Origin: Methanobacteriota archaeon
GTDB lineage: Archaea; Hydrothermarchaeota; Hydrothermarchaeia; Hydrothermarchaeales; SZUA-236
DNA: 7,582 nucleotides
NCBI GenBank assembly: GCA_003695745.1
Contig: RFHW01000123.1
Coordinates: forward strand, 1 to 7,582
Reading direction: 5' to 3'
Shown one piece after another: positions 6,226 to 7,582 of this stretch (its first letter is position 1; the number at the start of each line of letters is the position of its first letter). The translations under genes were made by a program, and so were the position numbers. Below the pieces are notes generated by a model that searched no databases, was not told the DNA's origin, and worked only from the letters and a program-made list of their open reading frames with translations.

Positions 6226-6286
6226 TCCACCTTTTTCCAGTCTTCTGCGCTCAACCTCCGGGAGCTTGAAGCCTCCACCCTTTTCC
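6226..6286. repeat. Imperfect 13-bp direct repeat, 48 bp apart
   Basis: TCCACCTTTTTCC at 6226-6238 and TCCACCCTTTTCC at 6274-6286 agree at 12 of 13 bases and start exactly 48 bp apart. On the minus strand both fall in the same phase of a short open stretch and encode E-K-G-G. No gene can be claimed here. The repeat may mark the outer part of the mobile element or be a remnant of older sequence. Confidence 0.35.
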
Positions 6287-6295
6287 CTTCGCCCT

Positions 6296-6376
6296 AATTG
6301 CATTCGCAATTTACGTGCTCACGCAAAAGCGTGGTCGGAAAAATATATTGGAGATTTTCAGCTTCTGCTGAAAATC
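6296..6376. repeat. Cluster of three hairpins in non-coding DNA
   Basis: Three close inverted repeats occur. AATTGC/GCAATT has a 4-nt loop (6296-6311). CACGC/GCGTG has an AAAA loop (6320-6333). GATTTTCAGC/GCTGAAAATC is a perfect 10-bp stem with a TTCT loop (6353-6376). The middle arm can also pair with an upstream CGTG (6314-6317), giving an alternative fold. A good TATA-like AAAAATATATTGG (6340-6351) sits between the second and third hairpins on the plus strand. This may be part of the insertion sequence's non-coding end or an independent structured RNA or repeat element. No coding signal is seen on either strand. Confidence 0.5.
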
Positions 6377-6419
6377 GGGTCTTTTTGGTGGCCAAGGTTT
6401 TTCTACACCTATGTTAGCC

Positions 6420-6609
6420 GTCCTCCAATGCTTTTATATCTTTCTTGTCCCATATATATCCTTTGGGCATACACCTATTCGCGGTCTACCAAATGGAGTA
6501 GCCGCACTATAGCGACTTCGCCCAAAACCCAAGGGTTGGAGAGAAGGATGTGTTGCTTCAATCAGAGAAACGCGGTCCTTCGCCGCAGTAGAAAGCCCGA
6601 AGTTTCTCT
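6420..6609 (-). ncRNA. Candidate bridge RNA of the IS110-family element
   Basis: Starting right after the transposase stop, the minus strand can fold into a series of stems. A 5' hairpin pairs AGAGAAAC (6609-6602) with GTTTCTCT (6571-6564) and holds an inner GCGG/CCGC stem (6586-6583 with 6575-6572). Then TTTGGGC... pairs: GCCCAAA on the plus strand at 6520-6526 with TTTGGGC at 6462-6468. This closes a large internal loop of 14 nt (6519-6506) and 12 nt (6480-6469), capped by an 8-bp stem with one bulge (6505-6498 with 6489-6481). An outer CTCCAA/TTGGAG pairing (6423-6428 with 6536-6541 region) may enclose it. Bridge RNAs of this family carry such two-sided guide loops. The fold was drawn by eye and the ends are guesses. 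Confidence 0.4.
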
Positions 6610-7582
6610 CTAACCCTTGAACCCTTCTTTGCATGTGAGCATCCAAAATATGATCTTGCATAGCTTTCTCGCCGAAGCCACAACAGCCTTCTGCTTCCCA
6701 ACACGATACTTCAACCGATTATGGAACCTAGTAACCCGGGTGTCGAACTTGGCCACATGGATCTGGGCACACTCCACCAGAATCCAGCGCAGGTATCTAG
6801 AGCCCTCCTTTGTAATCCTGCCATGATAGGCGTGAGAGCCGGACTGATGGGTCGATGGAACCAGGCCGGCATAGGCGCAGAGCTTCTCAGAAGTTGGGAA
6901 CCGCTCTATCTCCCCGATCTCCGAGTAGATCACCGCAGCCGAGTAAGCTCCTACCCCTGGAATGGTGGTTAATATCTTGATCTCTGGGATAGATTTAATG
7001 TATTCATGGAGATGCTGATCGATCTCCTGGACCTTGAAATCCAGGAACTCAATGAAAGAGAGTATGCGATCGAGCTTCCTAATCTTCAACGACTTGAGCC
7101 ACGACTTGGCATCCCTGTTATAGAGATTCTTAAAGGGTGGTTTGATGCCCCGTCGGCCAAGCTCTGCCCTGAGCCTGTTCTTCCACCTAGTCCGATCACC
7201 CACGATGTGTGATCGCTCCCTGCAAATGTTCCGTAGATTTCGAATCTCCTTAGGCGGCACATAGCTCTGTGGCAGGAGATTCGCCCGCAGCAGATCCGCC
7301 AAGGTCCTGGCATCCACCTTGTCGGTCTTCACCTTGGCATAGGCGATGGCCTTGGTCTTCATGGGATGGGAGAGCCTGACATCATGGCCCAATTCTGTCA
7401 AGGCCTCGTAGACAGGCTCCCAGGCCCTGGTGGACTCCATGGCAATCCTCGATGGAGGCAGACCCTGGAAGAAACCCTTCATACCCTCCGATGAGGTTTC
7501 GATCCGCCCCTCCTTCAAAACCTCGCCGGTTTCAGTCATCACAATAGCGTGACTGAAACCCTTATGCACGTCCAAACCTGCA
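6610..7582 (-). CDS. IS110-family transposase (DEDD recombinase), 5' end outside window
   Basis: About 323 residues are visible; the first few codons lie beyond the right edge, since the frame runs to the edge as AGLDVHKG. The family recombinase cuts and joins DNA with a RuvC-like DEDD domain plus a C-terminal serine-bearing domain. Counting from the Leu/TTG codon at 7575, the acidic set is D2 (GLDVHKG), E47 (AMEST), D85 and D88 (KTDKVDARTLADLL). A coiled region (about 115-195) follows. Then comes the C-terminal transposase domain with IPGVGAYSAAVIYSEIG (205-221), FPTSEKLCAYAGLVPSTHQSGS (226-247, the likely site of the catalytic Ser) and GRITKEGSRYLRWILVECA (252-270). The C-terminus (ARKLCKIIFWMLTCKEGFKG) looks complete. 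There are no frameshifts or internal stops, so the protein may be active. A TTG at 7575 is not the true start. Confidence 0.93.
   Translation of the reverse strand, partial: AGLDVHKGFSHAIVMTETGEVLKEGRIETSSEGMKGFFQGLPPSRIAMESTRAWEPVYEALTELGHDVRLSHPMKTKAIAYAKVKTDKVDARTLADLLRANLLPQSYVPPKEIRNLRNICRERSHIVGDRTRWKNRLRAELGRRGIKPPFKNLYNRDAKSWLKSLKIRKLDRILSFIEFLDFKVQEIDQHLHEYIKSIPEIKILTTIPGVGAYSAAVIYSEIGEIERFPTSEKLCAYAGLVPSTHQSGSHAYHGRITKEGSRYLRWILVECAQIHVAKFDTRVTRFHNRLKYRVGKQKAVVASARKLCKIIFWMLTCKEGFKG

Larger units (their letters stand above)
6404..7582 (-). mobile_element. IS110-family insertion sequence (partial; boundaries not defined)
   Basis: The element comprises the transposase from 6610 to the right edge and structured non-coding DNA on its 3' side. 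The true 3' end of the element lies somewhere between 6141 and about 6564 and cannot be fixed without the other end or a second copy. I placed it at 6404 only because a 9-bp sequence there (TACACCTAT) recurs within the candidate guide loop. A long non-coding segment 3' of the recombinase is the IS1111-type arrangement; in IS110-type elements it lies 5'. The 5' side is outside the window, so this subgroup call is tentative. The insertion lies downstream of pelota and breaks no recognisable gene. Confidence 0.6.

Noticed and set aside
6526..6537. Palindrome AACCC-AA-GGGTT as a separate hairpin
   Set aside because: A 2-nt loop is too tight for RNA, and the left arm competes with the better GCCCAAA/TTTGGGC stem. 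It was kept only as a possible alternative pairing.
6141..6609. tRNA, CRISPR repeats or another standard RNA gene in the non-coding stretch
   Set aside because: No cloverleaf with a T-loop GTTCRA-type motif and no regularly spaced repeats of 23-40 bp were found; the hairpins do not match a tRNA layout.
6215..6613. 132-codon plus-strand open frame between pelota and the transposase
   Set aside because: It runs through all the hairpins and the candidate RNA, has low-complexity composition rich in Ser, Arg and aromatics, and ends at the transposase terminus. Non-coding structure explains this DNA better than a protein.

Overview
The window is archaeal, most likely from a euryarchaeal methanogen-type lineage. 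It carries an archaeal sn-glycerol-1-phosphate dehydrogenase (the enzyme that sets archaeal lipid stereochemistry), an archaeal-type RqcH/NEMF protein, a pelota (Dom34) protein and an EMC6-like membrane protein. It also shows archaeal TATA boxes about 25 bp upstream of start codons, several of them apparently leaderless. Coding sequence is moderately GC-rich with heavy use of AGG/AGA and ATA codons. I cannot name the genus.

Layout. At 1-20 (minus) only the first codons of a gene are visible, preceded by an AT-rich control region (36-73) with two TAATTA-N4-TAATTA boxes. At 100-1149 (minus) lies egsA. A divergent promoter region (1150-1254) leads to two small split-barrel, flavin-binding-like genes (1255-1605 and 1602-2090, plus) that overlap by 4 nt. 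Converging on them from the other side is a vapB-vapC toxin-antitoxin pair (2753-2502 and 2515-2096, minus). Upstream of vapB on the same strand is a short three-helix membrane protein of the EMC6-like family (3091-2837). A 53-bp gap with a single TATA-like element separates it from a divergent two-gene operon, rqcH (3145-5103) and pelota (5100-6140), joined by an ATGA overlap. From 6141 to 6609 there is no convincing protein gene but a dense set of hairpins. From 6610 to the right edge lies the 3' part of an IS110-family transposase (minus), whose first codons are outside the window.

How the parts relate. RqcH and pelota both act on stalled ribosomes: pelota opens the empty-A-site ribosome and RqcH handles the peptidyl-tRNA left on the large subunit. 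Their overlap suggests one ribosome-rescue operon, and the divergent EMC6-like gene (membrane-protein biogenesis) may share its promoter. The two split-barrel genes look like a co-translated pair that could form a heterodimer. VapBC is an ordinary antitoxin-toxin cassette whose toxin is probably an RNase.

The most interesting stretch is the structured non-coding DNA directly downstream of the IS110 transposase. On the transposase strand it can fold into a 5' hairpin followed by a stem with a large two-sided internal loop (14 and 12 nt) capped by another stem. This is the general architecture expected for a bridge RNA, and its position 3' of the recombinase matches the IS1111-type arrangement. 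The fold was made by eye; covariation and the missing left end of the element are needed to test it.
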